Below, piece by piece: positions 1 through 13,100 of a DNA stretch of 64,000 nt. The notes beneath the pieces were generated by a model, which saw nothing but the letters and a program-made list of their open reading frames with translations, did not search any database and was not told where the DNA came from. Every line of letters begins with the position of its first letter. Positions within the stretch are counted from its first letter, which is position 1. The stretch comes from Cladobotryum mycophilum (lineage: Eukaryota > Ascomycota > Sordariomycetes > Hypocreales > Hypocreaceae). The translations under genes and the position numbers were made by a program. The DNA is taken from positions 62,001 through 126,000 of the forward strand of contig JAVFKD010000016.1 of assembly GCA_036429605.1 (NCBI GenBank), written 5' to 3'.

Positions 1-1368
1 CGGGGATGCGGCGACCGGAGATGGTTGCTCCCTCGGGCGGCACGATGCGCGTGAGTGATACACCAGATGGGATGTGGCGAAGAGATTCTTTTATTGTCGC
101 GGTGAGTAGCGGGAGAGATTCCAAGTCTTGGACACTTGGATGAGCATTGGGGTCCGGCCATACAGTGGTTAATTCGGCCCTCAGTTGGTCAAGCAGTTTG
201 GGCTGGTTTAATAGGTGCCAGTGTCCCATCAACAGAGTGTCGGCCACCGTGTTTGCGCCCGCAAAGATTAGTGTGAGTCCCTCATCATGAAGCTCTCCCG
301 ATTCGGGAACCACCTTGCTCTTGTACGACGCCTTGTCTAGCATGCGATGAAATACTGTCTGGTGTGCCGCTTCGTCCAGCTTTTCGGGCGACTCGATCAC
401 AGCCTTTAGCCGCTCCTGAATGAGCGACCGGACTTGGTAGATCCGCGGGGTGAGTCGCTCTGGATCTGGCAGTGTCTTCATCATAAGCGATGGTGGGATT
501 GCGTAGGCCAGCTTCCGGATGAGAGGGAAGTTCTTGAGGAGAGGTAGGGCACGCAGACTGGCATCCATAGCTAGGATCAATGGGTCTGCAAAAGACGGGG
601 CATCAACTGCGTTGATACAATCACCCAAGGTGAAGCCCATGATTGTGTCAAGTGTAAAGGATCGAAAGGCGTAGAGAAAGTCGACTGACTTGTCCTCTGC
701 ATTGCCTCGCGTGATCGCTGCAGATAAGCGATCGGCCTAGAAAAAGGGTTTGTTTAGTGTTCTGTATTCGATGTACTTGTGAGTAGCTGCAGGCTTACAT
801 TTTTCCAGACAAGACCTTCAATATTCTTGATGGCTCTCTTGGAGAACATGGGCTGAAGAACCGCTCTCCGCTCCTTGGCCTGGTCATACTTGAGCGTGAC
901 AAACGACCCGGAACGGACACCAGGTGTGCCGTAAAGGCCAACATCCTTGTCCCATCTCCGAGATCCGTTGTATATCTCATGGAAAGCGGAGGGATTGCCA
1001 AAATGAAGCTTCGAATGTTAGATGATGTTTCTCATCTCTGAGGAAATGAACTCACCTCATTCGGACCGACACGGACAATGTCTCCTAAGGTTCAAGTCAG
1101 AAAAGTGACATGGCATTCGTCTTCCTTGTGGAACATTACCATGCTTCTCGTGGAGATCAAATAGCTCAGTTGCAAGCGTCTGATGCAGGAACACTTCCTT
1201 GTACGCCTTCCACCACAGAGTAGCACCGGCCATTGATGGACCGGGGAAGTGCCTGAGTGGATGAAATAGCATGTTGTACAGCATAGGAAGCAGCCCTATT
1301 AGGGCAATTCCCAAAGCCCATGCCCAGATGGGTATCATGCCGACAATAGATAGGAATGTCTGTTCCAT
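1..1368 (-). CDS. Cytochrome P450, 3' part cut off by window edge (Tri4/CYP58-like)
   Basis: This is a membrane-anchored haem monooxygenase, probably tailoring a polyketide or terpenoid. Four exons can be placed: 1368-1140, 1084-1056, 1008-799 and 736 to beyond base 1; all junctions are GT-AG and in frame. The first 30 residues hold a hydrophobic anchor followed by the proline-rich hinge (HFPGPSMAG). Exon 4 contains the I-helix oxygen-binding motif as AGANT, where the usual form is AGxDT/S, and the K-helix ExxR as ESLR. About 400 residues lie in the window; the Cys-haem loop lies beyond it. The N-terminal layout (HEIYNGS, then a FVTLKYDQAKERRAVLQPMF-like block) resembles trichodiene-oxygenase-type P450s of fungal clusters; that subfamily call is from memory. 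The PKS 5.8 kb away on the same strand makes a shared pathway plausible but unproven. Confidence 0.94.
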
Positions 1369-3420
1369 CTTAATGGATGTAAGTGGGTGATGTCTGTTCG
1401 TGTTCGTTTTCGTTATACAACATGCACATCATCAGGACACTGGGATGCCAGACTTTATAACGGACGCTCCCCTCACAGATTTCCGTCTACAAACTGCGCG
1501 AGGCTTCGGCCAGGTGATTCAGCCTTACATGCGTTGTTGGATGACTAGAATCCTATCCTCAGAGACGGACATGCCGAAACTCTGGTGTGCGACAGCTTAT
1601 GCGTAATAATTGGATTCATCGCAACGGAGAGAATACCAATACGGAAGCAAGGCTTGCAGTTGTTGGTCGTACAACATACTAAACGTTTGGGATGACTCTT
1701 TGCCACAGCCTTGGAGATGCCAAGAGGGGGCCATAAGTCTGAACTGTGAAGGGTAATAGGCCGGCTGGGCTCTATAAAGTTTTGAGTGTGCCACACTGCG
1801 ACATACTACTGGCTACCTTGTGCACTTGAATGAGTACTGACCGATGATGAGATGTTCCTACAGGCGCTCTTATCTTCCTTCCTCCCATAAGCGCTATGTG
1901 TCAGACGTGATCAAATGGGAATTTACAGCCTCGCCGAAGCTCCCGGATGGCATGATTGAGGGTAAATGGCGATGCTCAGAAAACCCATCCTAGACACAGA
2001 TTCGTTTCCACCCATCCAGATCATGTAATGGGAGAACGTGGGAGGGTTTCCAACGGGCAACGACCGTTCAAGACCAGAAGGAATGCAACATACATCTTCG
2101 GGTACTTATAGCAACTTGGAATTATTAAAAATAGATTGAGTAGTAATAGGGGCATGTGCACATCTTAAAAGCCTTGAGTTGATGTCATGCCAAGCTGGAA
2201 TCAGGCACTGTGGGATGCTTCCTGTCCATTTTTCATCGCCGTCGACGTCTTGTCGCCTGTATCCTCGGCTGTTTTAGACCTTGCAGCGCTGTGCTGGCCT
2301 TGGAAATCTTAATTGTGTTGGTCCGTAACTGGCATTTGCCATGATGGCGCACCGTGGTTCTTGGTGTGCTTTGTATGCATCCTGCGGAACCTCTAGAGAT
2401 GAGGGGCGAGTGTCAGTGATATCGGTTTCTTGGGGTTGACCCCTAAACTATATCTTAAGGTTAATAAGGCTAAATTGCGTGTTTGTTAGCATTTCAGACT
2501 TACTGTTACGATGCAAAATTAGGCAGTGGAGCCTCCTGATCCCTTGTAGGATGTGTTGGATGTAGGTTGTGTGACCTATATAATACCCGAGGACAGGTGT
2601 TATTACCCACACACACACACACGCACAATTTGTCAGCCTGGAAGGATCGCTCACTATGAATTCTCCTATCCAGCGTGTTAGCATCGTGGAATCACTGTTT
2701 GTCTGATGCAGTCCAATCACAAATCATCAAGATACACTTAGCCTTATACCTCGTAACGCGGCGACTCTGATGTTTCGAGTGTAAGCACCTTGAGGGATGC
2801 TCCTTGACGCAAATGCGTGCCCATTGCTCGAAAATGAACCGGACGCGTATGAAGGGTGCCTTGAAGGATCTCCAGTGCCCAGGCCAATACGAAGGCTTGC
2901 GTATCGGACCACATCGGAGATCACTGCTTTGGGACAACCAACAACCAGTAAAAGATCCACAACCATCGCCCTGCCTATTACGCTGTGTGCCTGACAATTT
3001 CCACAAAAAGAAAGTGATGCCTGTTCACATTCTACCACCGCAATTCATCTGTCCGAATACGAGAGCGTACCTCAACACAAAAATGCGTGTCGCAGGAGAC
3101 GGTCCGTCGCACAATATTGAAGCCCCCTCCCCCACTTATGTGGTTGGGAATTGAGAATCTCATTCAATTGTTGGCCAGATTGATCGGATCTGAACAAATT
3201 GGCCGGGTAGAAGCCTGTCGATCAATTAACTATGTAAACCGCGGATTGACCACAGCAAGCAACACTTTACTCTCCTCCTCCTCTTCCCATTCTCGTCCGA
3301 CACCAATTTCCATTCCTTCAACGCCGCACTACGCCCCCCGAGCCTCGTCCTGGCCTTTTCTTCTTCTTCGAGTTTGCATCTAGCACCGCGAAATCGGTTG
3401 CCTCAACCCCTCCATCAACG
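1369..3420. other. Intergenic region between P450 and ERG4 (divergent promoters)
   Basis: I see no gene here. The reading frames are short, overlap on both strands and have no domain. It contains a short (CA)n tract near 2608-2626 and a pyrimidine-rich leader near 3265-3300, just before the ERG4 start. It must hold the promoters of both flanking, divergently transcribed genes. Confidence 0.6.
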
Positions 3421-4949
3421 ATGACCGCCCCGCCTGAAGTAATACAGCGGCGAGGCAATGGCCAAGCGGCAAGCAATGGCAAGTCAAAGGAAGAGCCCGA
3501 GGCGGATGCCAGTGTCTTCGCCAGACAGCAGATATCCGGCGGTTGGGTTCCGGGAATGGATCCCAAGATTGACTACATTGGCGAATTCGAGTTTGGAGGC
3601 TCCCTCGGCACGCTGGCCCTGATGATTGGGTTTCCTTTGTTGATGTACTACATGTGGATTGGCGCGGCGTATTACGATGGCAAGCTGCCTCTCCCACAGG
3701 CCGGCCAGTCACTAACGGACTTTGGAAAGCATCTCGGTGACCTCGTTTACACTGGCGCATATCCTCATGCCAGAGCATGGAAGATATACTGGGTGTACTA
3801 TGTCTTCGAGGCGGCTTGTTACATCTTCATGCCCGGCTTCACCTGCTTCGGCAAACCGTTGCCTCACGAGGGCGGTAAAAAGCTCACGTATTACTGCTCT
3901 GCCTACAGTAGCTTCTACCTCACCATTGTCGTCATGGCTGTTCTCCACGTAACGGGCCTATTCCACCTGGGCGTCCTCATCGATGAGTTTGGTCCACTCT
4001 TGTCCGTGTCAATCCTTTCGGGCTTTCTTGCCAGTTTCTACGCCTACTTCTCAGCGTTGGTTCGTGGCAAACAGCATCGCGTTACCGGCTACCCCATCTA
4101 CGACTTCTTCATGGGCGCCGAGCTCAACCCTCGCATGTTTGGCATTCTCGACTTCAAAATGTTTTACGAGGTCCGTATCCCCTGGTTTATCCTCTTTGGA
4201 TTGAGCTGCTCGGCCGCGGCGAAACAGTATGAGACGTATGGATATGTCTCAGGCGAAGTCATGTTCCTCGTCATGGTACATTTCCTCTACGCCAACGCCA
4301 CCGGCAAGGGCGAGCATCTCATCACCACGACGTGGGATATGTATCAGGAAAAGCTAGGTTTCCTTTTGATCTTCTGGAATATGGCTGGTGTGCCCATGTC
4401 CTATTGTCACTGCACTCTGTATCTTGCCTACCGGGACCCCGCCACCTACGCATGGAACAAATATGCCCTCGCCGCCCTATATGTCTCTTATATCATTGCT
4501 TATTACGTTTGGGACACGGCCAATAGCCAGAAGAATTCCTTCAGGATGATGGAGCGCGGCACTTTCGTCAAGCGAAAGACGTTCCCGCAGCTCCCTTGGC
4601 AGGAAGTCATCAACCCAATCGCCATCGACACCGAAACTGGTGACCGCATTCTTGCGAGCGGCTGGTACGGATATGCGCGCAAGATTCATTATAGCTGCGA
4701 CATGTTCTTTGCGCTCTCCTGGGGTCTCATTACCGGATTCGACAGTCCATTCCCCTGGTTTTACCCCATCTTCTTCTGCGTCATGATCGGTCACCGGACG
4801 ATGAGGGATGTCACCAGGTGCAGAGCCAAGTATGGCGAGGCTTGGAAAGAGTATGAAAGGCGTGTGCCGTACTTGTTTATTCCGGTAAGTACTTTGCAAT
4901 GAAGAATTTGTGATGTGGTGAGCTGACAGGTGTGTAGTATGTGATTTAA
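3421..4949 (+). CDS. erg4: C-24(28) sterol reductase, ERG4/ERG24 family
   Basis: This enzyme carries out the last step of ergosterol synthesis, NADPH-dependent reduction of the C-24(28) double bond in the ER membrane. Two exons, 3421-4884 and 4938-4949, give 491 residues; the intron begins GTAAGT and ends TGTGTAG, and the small last exon adds only Tyr-Val-Ile, giving the family-type ending LFIPYVI. Reading through the donor instead gives a divergent tail, so the spliced form is preferred. Multiple hydrophobic segments span the protein. Family signatures seen are LNPRMFGILDFKMFYEVRIP and, near the C-terminus, HRTMRDVTRCRAKYG. The frame is fully open. Its position between a P450 and a PKS is unusual; it may be the housekeeping copy, a cluster tailoring enzyme or a spare copy. 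Confidence 0.95.
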
Positions 4950-5659
4950 ATGTTGATCGCTTTCGGGAAGAATGAGACTTGTCAGATTTATGGAGAAGAC
5001 GCTGGGATCTAATACAACAACTATGTAATGAGAAGAGATGCGTGAATGGAAAGAAACTGTACAAGGATTTGCTCCACCTGCGCACTGAATGCATTCTGCC
5101 AAATATAACCTCTATTCAAGCCTTCTGGGTTATAAATTGCAATATTATATGCCCATGGTGGATCTTGAGGCACTGGTGTTGATCGGCAGCCTCTGTTGCT
5201 GATCATGTCTATATGTGGCCATGGCATGTCTTTCAACAGGCGGCCCGGGACGCAGACAGGAGAAGCCAATTCCCACAAACTAAATTCCTACTCGTCTACT
5301 TATGACCTTGCCCTCAATCGAACAAGGGTGCATATCCAATCTCTCGTCCAATGTGTTCCCAAGATGTTACGTGCATGATTGGCCATGGATGCTTCAGGAT
5401 CTTCGCTGTCAACAGTAAATGGAGAAGATTGTCAAGGTAGCTGAAAGCTGAATTGGACCCCACCAAGGCATTACGCAAAGGGCATCATGCATTTGATCCA
5501 CCATTGCTCCTCAGACGCCGTATTTAATCACTGAAAAGATCCATCGCCAGGGCTTCCTCTGCGTTCATAGCAGTAAATAATCTTCATCGCGCATCATCCT
5601 TGACTATTCATTTCACAATCCTCTTTTTACTATAAGAAAAGTAGGATCGTCAAAACACC
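4950..5659. other. Intergenic region after ERG4
   Basis: No gene supported. Short frames occur on both strands without domain content. It holds the ERG4 3' region and whatever promoter the following MACPF-like relic once had. Confidence 0.6.
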
Positions 5660-6600
5660 ATGTCTGGGAACATTCAGGACCAGACTTCCCCGTTCCCCAA
5701 CGGGATGATACCGAGACGGTTCCTCAGGATATTTCCAATGAGACAGGCGCTTCTGATGGTTCCAAGAATGAGAAGCTCACTAAGAAATCCAAGAACGGCA
5801 AACCTACCGATGGAAAAGACGGTAAACCTGCCAATCCGCCCAAGGAAAAGGATGCTGAGGGTAGGTCAAATGGGCTCAGTCATCATGCCCAACAAAGTAT
5901 TGATGGCTAATGCTGAGGTAAAGAACGCCGAGGTAAGAGATTTCAGTACTGGTTGGCTGATGCAAGACACAAGTCTGACTCCTACTACCTCCGACTGAGG
6001 ATTCCAGACTTTATCATTGACGATCAATCATATGTTTCGATCTTTGAGACCAAGAATGAGCTTCAATCCTCGCTGGCCAACGCATCCTTCTCGCAGTGGG
6101 ACGTATCTGAATCCTCGTGCGTCTCTAGATTTGGTGCGGCCTACGGTCTTCATCACTAATGAGATCTTGTAGGAGTTTCTCACTCTTTAACTTTGGAGTG
6201 GGTAGATCGGCCGGATACAGAAACAGTACTGATAAAAAGGATACGACGGAGAAGTCCAGGTCGTCTAGTCAAGTCAACATTTCCTACAGCGTGAGCCGAA
6301 CATGGAAGATTACACACAGCATTTATCAGCTAACCGGATAGTTTCCACGTGTCACGTTGTTCCTTGATGAGCACAGCTTGGAGCTCACTGCGGAATGTCA
6401 TGAGGCACTGCTAAGAGTGAAAGACGAAGGTACCATGGCCAGATTTCTTGAGCTATATGGTAGGCAGCCTTAAAATAATCGTGCCTCAAGTCGTATGCTA
6501 AGCCATTGAAGGAGAATTTTTTAGTACAAAGATCCAGCTTGAAGGTCGACTCTTTGCGTCGGAGTCATACAAGTCAGGAACCAATAGTAACCTGACATGA
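5660..6600 (+). pseudogene. Truncated MACPF-like (membrane-attack/perforin family) relic
   Basis: Five coding blocks are recognisable: about 5660-5860, 5918-6116, 6173-6290, 6342-6460 and 6512-6600, separated by plausible GT-AG introns of 51-57 bases. The first block is Lys/Gly/Pro-rich and hydrophilic; the next four read like the middle of fungal MACPF-domain proteins, including a segment similar to the aromatic-glycine signature and the glycine-rich strand after it. Two things look broken. The opening ATG frame does not match the frame of the hydrophilic block, needing a one-base shift near 5690 in a C run. The frame then ends at TGA 6598-6600, well before the usual C-terminal half. Only about 200 residues remain. 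The family assignment is from memory of fungal homologues and is moderate. In that family some members form pores, but this copy looks non-functional. Confidence 0.55.
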
Positions 6601-6829
6601 TGTCAGACACGCCTTAAAGATCTAAGCAGTGGCTTCTTTTAAGACTAAATACAGCAGCGGCTCTGTAGAGGGAGAGCATAAAAACAAAAATAATACCTAA
6701 GGCATTAACTTCTCTTCTAGCATAGAAAGTACGCTACAATAGCAAACAAACGGTAGTGAAACTTTGTTCTACAACGAGTCGGTATATCCATGGAATAGAA
6801 TAGGCCGTACAAAGAGTCGATGGGCGCCA

Positions 6830-6996
6830 TTTGAGAACGCAACCGACAGGAGGATACCACAAGCTCAAAACCTCATATATTTTCCTGTGGCTATCGAATT
6901 GAATACACTCCAACATTCCCATCCCCGAAGCCAACAGCCATGAGCCGACTATCAGACGAAATTGGCAGCGCAACTAACTCGTTGATACAATTGTCC
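6830..6996 (-). pseudogene. WD40-repeat fragment related to the NLR tail at about 16.96-17.12 kb
   Basis: Read on the minus strand this stretch encodes one WD40 blade (ISSDSRLMAVGFGDGNVGVYSI) before a stop. It parallels the minus-strand NLR tail near 16990-17100 (ISSDSQLVAVGFKDGNVEIWSI), and the resemblance also holds at the base level. It is an orphan: no start, no upstream WD40 blades and no NACHT domain follow it; instead the PKS stop codon lies about 165 bases away. It is best read as the remnant of a second WD40/NLR gene or of a local duplication. Confidence 0.72.
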
Positions 6997-7162
6997 ACCA
7001 TCAGCTACCTAATACCTAAATTGGGACCAGACCCCTTGCTCAGCGACGCCTCAATTACAAATATTGAATGTATCCAACCGTAACCGCTTTACGCAACGCC
7101 ATGCTGTCATGGGTTGTCCGCCAGCGGAAACACCATTGGCTTAGGACTCTTCTTTGCCTTGA

Positions 7163-10100
7163 CTATTTTTTCCTGTCACTCTTCAACCCAAACTTCTCCT
7201 CCAGCTTAGCAACGATCAGCCTCGCTAAACCTTCAATCGTTCCAGAATTCTTGATGTCAAGAATGTTGACATCCATGCCTATCATTCTGCGTAACCGGTC
7301 GCGGATCTCGACGCTGTGCAGGGAGTCTATGCCCAGTGAACTCAGGCTTGCTGTGATGTCAACATTATCCGTAGGCATCATCATCATCGCGTGCAGAAGT
7401 ATACCAAGCCTTTCTGCGAGGTTTCGAAAAACTTCTGGGTCGTAAAGTAACTCGGGCTCAGTTGCTAGCGATTTTATGAGCTCTTTCACATCTGCATCAA
7501 TGCCAGCGTCTCCGTCCTCTTTGACTGAATCTGCACCCCTGAACAGGCTAGTGCGGATGTCTCTCGTTAGAGGATTGTCATGTTTATGGGATGATCCTTT
7601 GGCAGCTGTCAATCCGACAGCGAATTGTGCCAGATTAGCATATCCACCACGAGGCCCGGGCTTGGTCGTATCCGGCTTGGACCTTCGGATGCTGACTTCA
7701 ACCGCTCTCAAAACTTCCGTTTCGTGCAACAGGGCAATGTTCATGCCACGGTAGTGTTTCAGCATGTTTGAATTCTGGCTAAGAAATCCAACATCTTCCA
7801 CAGCGCCAAGGTCAATCACAGAGCAGGGCAGACCGAGGCTGTGGCGATACTGGACGAAGGAGCCCAGAAAGGTGTTTCCAGCTGCATAATTGGCTTGGCC
7901 AGGCTGTCCCCACAGGCCGACGACGGAGCTGAATAGAATAAAGAAGTCCAGCTTCGCCTCAGACAGTGCGTGATGCAGAGTCCATGTCCCTTTCACCTTG
8001 GGTTCTATGCCGGTGACCCAGTTTTCGTAATTGGTTTCAGAGAAGGGGACATCCTGCAGAAAAAAACATTAGCAACATGCGCATTTCAAATTAAAAAGAG
8101 AGACCTGTTGGAGCCTGTATAGAATACGTGACTTACCCGTATCAACATGGACATCTGAATGACTCCTGCAATGGGACTTGGAGCAGCTGATATGGCCCTC
8201 TGCACATCAGCTTGCTGGGCGACGCTGCCTGCTACAGCAACCGCGCAGCAGTTACTGGCCTCCAGGTTCCGAATAAATTGCTGATCCTCGAGTGACTTGC
8301 CTGCGGACCGCGAGAGGAAAACAAAATTTCGTGCTCCATTTTCCACCATCCACAAAGCTACTGCTTTGCCGAGACCACCCATGCCTCCGACCATGAGGTA
8401 CGTCGAAGTCTCTGATAGAAGGCTAATGGCTTTGGTCTTGATAGCTGAAATCTCCGCCTCATCATCTGGCAGCTTTATGAGAACTTTACCGATATGTTGT
8501 CCAAGTCTGAGAAAGCGGAGCGCGTCCGGTACCTGTTCCACTGTGAAGATATGTCTTGGTTCTAATGGCTTGAGCTTTCCTTCTTTATACGCATTCTCGA
8601 ACGCTTGAAACATTCTATTTGAGTCCTTATTAGTGACTTTATTGTAGAGAATCGTTGGGGGTGGCACTTACGTAGTTAAAGTTCCATTGCTACCGTCTGC
8701 TGCGAAGGCCTCTAGATCAATACCGAAGAAAGATCTGTTATAGCTGAACATTTCAAGTGGGAGATGCCCACGTTCAATCATGTCTCGCTTACCAATTTCC
8801 ATCATCTTACCATTTTTCGCAACACATCGCCATGATGCATGAAGGAGCTCCCCGGAGAGCGAATTGAGAACCAAATCAACACCGCGCCCGTCAGTTGCCT
8901 GCATGATGCCGTCATAGAATGAAGCGTCCCGGGAACTAAATATGCGTTCACGCGGTATTCCGTAGTTGTTCATGAGATGCTGAATCTTCATCTCGCTTCC
9001 GACTGTAGCATATATCTTGAGATGATTTAGCATGTTTTGATATAAAAATGTAAGGTACCTAGGAAAAGAATTACCTCAGCGCCAATCATCTGACTAATGG
9101 CCAGGGCAGTCAGGCCAACATTGCCACACGCGGTGTGGATCAAGATAGACTGAACAGTGTCAGTAACCAATATGCTTTTCAACTTAGGCTTCTTACCTCG
9201 CCCTTTCTCAGCTGCCCCAACTTTACTAGAGCTTGACCGGCTGTGCCAACTGCAGTAGGTATGGCAGCCGATTCTTCTAGGCTGAATCCTTTAAGAATGT
9301 GGGCAACATTTGCCTCGGAAACTATAATGCGCGTCGCCAGGGTTCCAGAAGCCATAACCATGACCTCGTCGCCCACAACGAAGTCACTGACTTCATCACT
9401 CACGCGCGTAACTACACCGGACGCTTCTATGCCGAGAGAGTCTTTTGCGCCAGGCACCAGGCCCATGGTAATCATCAGATCCTGTGGCAATTGTGAGCGA
9501 GAAAAATCGTGTGAGCGAGTGGAAGCCATACCCGGAAATTTAATCCTACCCACCGCACCTCAACCTCTAATGTGCCGGTCCCAAGGACTTTTTGTTCGTG
9601 CTGGGCCCAATGTAAAGAGCTGATGAGTCCATATCTACCAATCACGAGCCTCTTTATGCTGTCCTCACTATTCTCCAGTAGCGGCTCTAGCTCGCTGACT
9701 ATTGGGAGCCAGTGATATCTTCCCACGTGGACGGCATTATCGAACACTGAAAACTCATAATCTATCGTCTCAATCGCGGACAAAGAAGTGGCGTATAAAC
9801 CCCTTTGTATGATCGAGGCCGTCAAACTTGCTACCGTCGAGTCAAGAACATCTAGTTCAACAGTGAAAAGGTGTAGGCCCAGCTCTAATCGAACATTGCG
9901 AGCAAAGCCGGGTACCAAACCATAGCGAGGGTCAGTGCAACGTACCTGAGCTGGTCGAGTGAGCCAGACAAGACGGGTTTTCAGTTTCCTAAGGTATTCC
10001 AGAAATGTTGAATAGCTTTCCTCAGAGAAATTATAAAAGAAAGGCTGTTCAAGGTCGATTGTCGAAATGATATCATCATCTCCTTCGATTTGTTCTAGAT

Positions 10101-13100
10101 CGGAAAGGTTGCGCCAGTGAATGTTGATCTGCTGTTTTTCAAGAACACTCGCTAGTTGAAGCGCGAAATCGTGCTTTTTAGTGTCGTATAGCATTGTAAC
10201 ACTCCTTGTCTGAGGTGGCTGGACGTCAGCTTTGGATATGATGATGGAGTTTAAATGGTATGAGTCGTCATCGTCCGGAACCGCAGCTTGAACGCCATGG
10301 AAGCCTGCTTTACGAAGCTCGGCATCCCATATCTCAGTCGAGGTGTCATGTTTGTGCGCTTGGCTATCCTCTTTCTCACTCGACCACCACTGTGGCAGAA
10401 GGCCCTATGAAACGATCAGTCAGCAAAGAGGGGGCTGGATTACACGTAGGGCTCAAGAATAGTAACGTACCATGGTGAAAGGAATAAAACGCCACAAGTT
10501 TGCTTCGTCCGTATTAGTATATCCCTTATGTTATGCATACAGGTTCAAATGGATCAGGCCAGTCTCACAAGTTGCAGGCTTTCGCAGGAACAGCCGCCCT
10601 TCTGGACGCAGAAGCGAGCGTAAGTTCTTCAAGGCTGGCGCCAATGGGGTCGCGAAATCGAACGCCTGAATGTATATGTCAGTTGCCCGAGGTCAGTGAA
10701 ACTCTGGGAGATAAAACTTACGCTTGATGTTACGATAAGATCATAAGAATGTAGGTCAAACCCCTGTCCAGATGGGTCTTTCGAGATGTCCAGGAGTGTG
10801 AACTTCAACTCTTTCCGGTCTTTCAATCTTTCTTCGGCATGTAGTAATACCTTGGGAGATTTGTCTGTAACAGTATACTCTGAAAACAGGGGGTCACCCT
10901 TGGTCGAGGTCAAACCTACGAGTACTGATGTAGTAGCAGCACTCGCTCCCGCTCCTATTTGAAGCACTCGTTGGGCTGGCTTCGAGTGACCGGTGAGATG
11001 CAAGAATTCAGCTGCGTCAAGGGTATCGCCACTATAGTGGAAGACGTCGGCTATCTCTGCTGTTTCGGCCAATTTGTCCGCCGCTTCTGTTTTCCCAGAC
11101 AGGATGGCTTGAAGGCACTCTGGTTGCATTAACCCGCGGGCCAGATGCACAAAGCTTCTTCCATAACCGTCTCCTTTTTCATCGATCTGACTTAAAACGG
11201 AGTCAAGGATCTCATCCCAGTACTGGTCAGTCGACGAAGCCCAGATTTTGGCCTCTGGAATGGTTGAGTCCCATTCACCACGAAGCATTTTCAGCTCCTC
11301 GCTTTGCAGCCATTCCAAATATTTACCTAGGTAGTTGCCAGCTGGTGATGACGCCTCTAAAGTTTTGAGTTGATGCAGCATCCGCAAAATCAAGAGGGCG
11401 GTAGCCTTTTGCAAAGCAAGTTTGGCATCACGCTGATCGACAGCGGGGTGTATCAGGCTCTCTGGCTCGCAAAAGTCGATATGACGATGCCATTCCATAC
11501 GAGCCAATGTCTGGCTATTCCCTCTCAGAGAGCTATCTATTTCCATGTCCACAAGTTGGTATGATGCACCATCAATTCTAACAGCCACCTCGTTATCTTT
11601 TGTAAAGGCGGCAATGTCAGCGGTGAAGGTGCCATTCACTTCAGATTTTACGCTGGCTTGCGTGGTACAATCCGCACCGCCAAGGTTAACATCAATCCTT
11701 CTTATATTTGAGGGTATTTTCAACGCCCCAGTAGGCGATAATCCATCCCTGGAGCTTACCAATGCAGGTAATTGAAAGCAAACGTCCAAGAGAAAAGGGT
11801 GCGCTGTGTATCTGGCCGTAGGCTCGCCACCTATTTCTTTTACCGAAGCTGTCACGATTTGCTTCTCTATGCTGGCTGATATATCCCTCAAGTTCTGAAA
11901 CCGTGGTCCCAAATCCAGCCCTTTGTGTCGCAATTGCTTGTAGTATGTGGATTCTGGGATCTGAGACGGATTCGAGATGGCTATCTTTTTCAACGGCACA
12001 AGGTATTTATTCTCGCCTCCTTTTCCCTGGGCAACACAGTGCTGAACCCATACAGATCCATTGAAGGAATATACCGATATGTCATACCAGGATGAGTTGG
12101 TGACTTCGGTCAAACGCGCTGGCCTCATAGTTGTCATAATTTCAATCGCATCTGCTTCTGGAATGAGCATACCAGACTTCATCATTAGATTCTGTAGCGA
12201 ATATCTCCCTGAGCCAGTGATCTGCCGAATTGCTTCGCCCATCATTGCAACGAATCCAGCCAACGGGAAAAGTACATCATCGGCCAATTTATGGTCAGCT
12301 ATCCAGGGGACATTGTAAAGGCGGAATATGTTTCTCCAAGCTGGCTCAACGTCGTTGGCCTCTAGGCATCTTGATCCCAATAGCTCATGGTGTGGAGCAT
12401 TCCTAGATCGCCAGGCCTTGGATATGCGGCTCTCCTCCCAATATTCCGTGCTGTGGTCCCAGGGGTAGTGAGGCAAGTCTGTGAGCACTGGAGTCTCCTG
12501 GTTCATGAGAGTGAAATCAACAGCATGGCCATGAGAATAGAGCTGACCAATAGCACTCAAGGCGGATTTGGTAGAGTTGCTGTTCCTAATTAAAGTTGGC
12601 GTATAAACCCGAGGATTGGTGCCAGGACGGCGTTGGAATATTTGTTGAAGAGGGCCTTGGAGAGCGGAATGTGGTCCGACCTCTAAAAAGGTGATTTGCC
12701 CAGTAAAATCAGTAAGAAGGGTTTGGATTGCACTGTTAAAAAGCACTGGAGACTCGAGGTTACTCCTCCAATATGCAGGGCCAAGATCCATCTTGCTCGT
12801 GATGAGATGACCTGTTACTGAGGAGTAAAATGGGACAGTGGTTTCTTTGCCTGATAGGTGGCCCTTGATAAGGTCTTCATAAATTTGCCCGGATTCCTGC
12901 ATATGGTCTATCAAGGTGTTAGGGACATGTAAATAGTTGAATGGTTTGGAATTGAGGCTGGGGTTGACGTACAGGAATGATATGCAATATCAACACGTAG
13001 CTGGCGAACAAACACATCGAGGTTGGCTGCTTCGATTGTTTTCACGGTGTTCTCAACGCCTTCAGCATCGCCTGAAATGGTTACGCTTTGAGGGCTGTTT

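Noticed and set aside
2692..3154. Overlapping frames of about 100 residues on both strands before ERG4.
   Set aside because: Mutually overlapping with no domain, intron or codon signal; probably promoter sequence.
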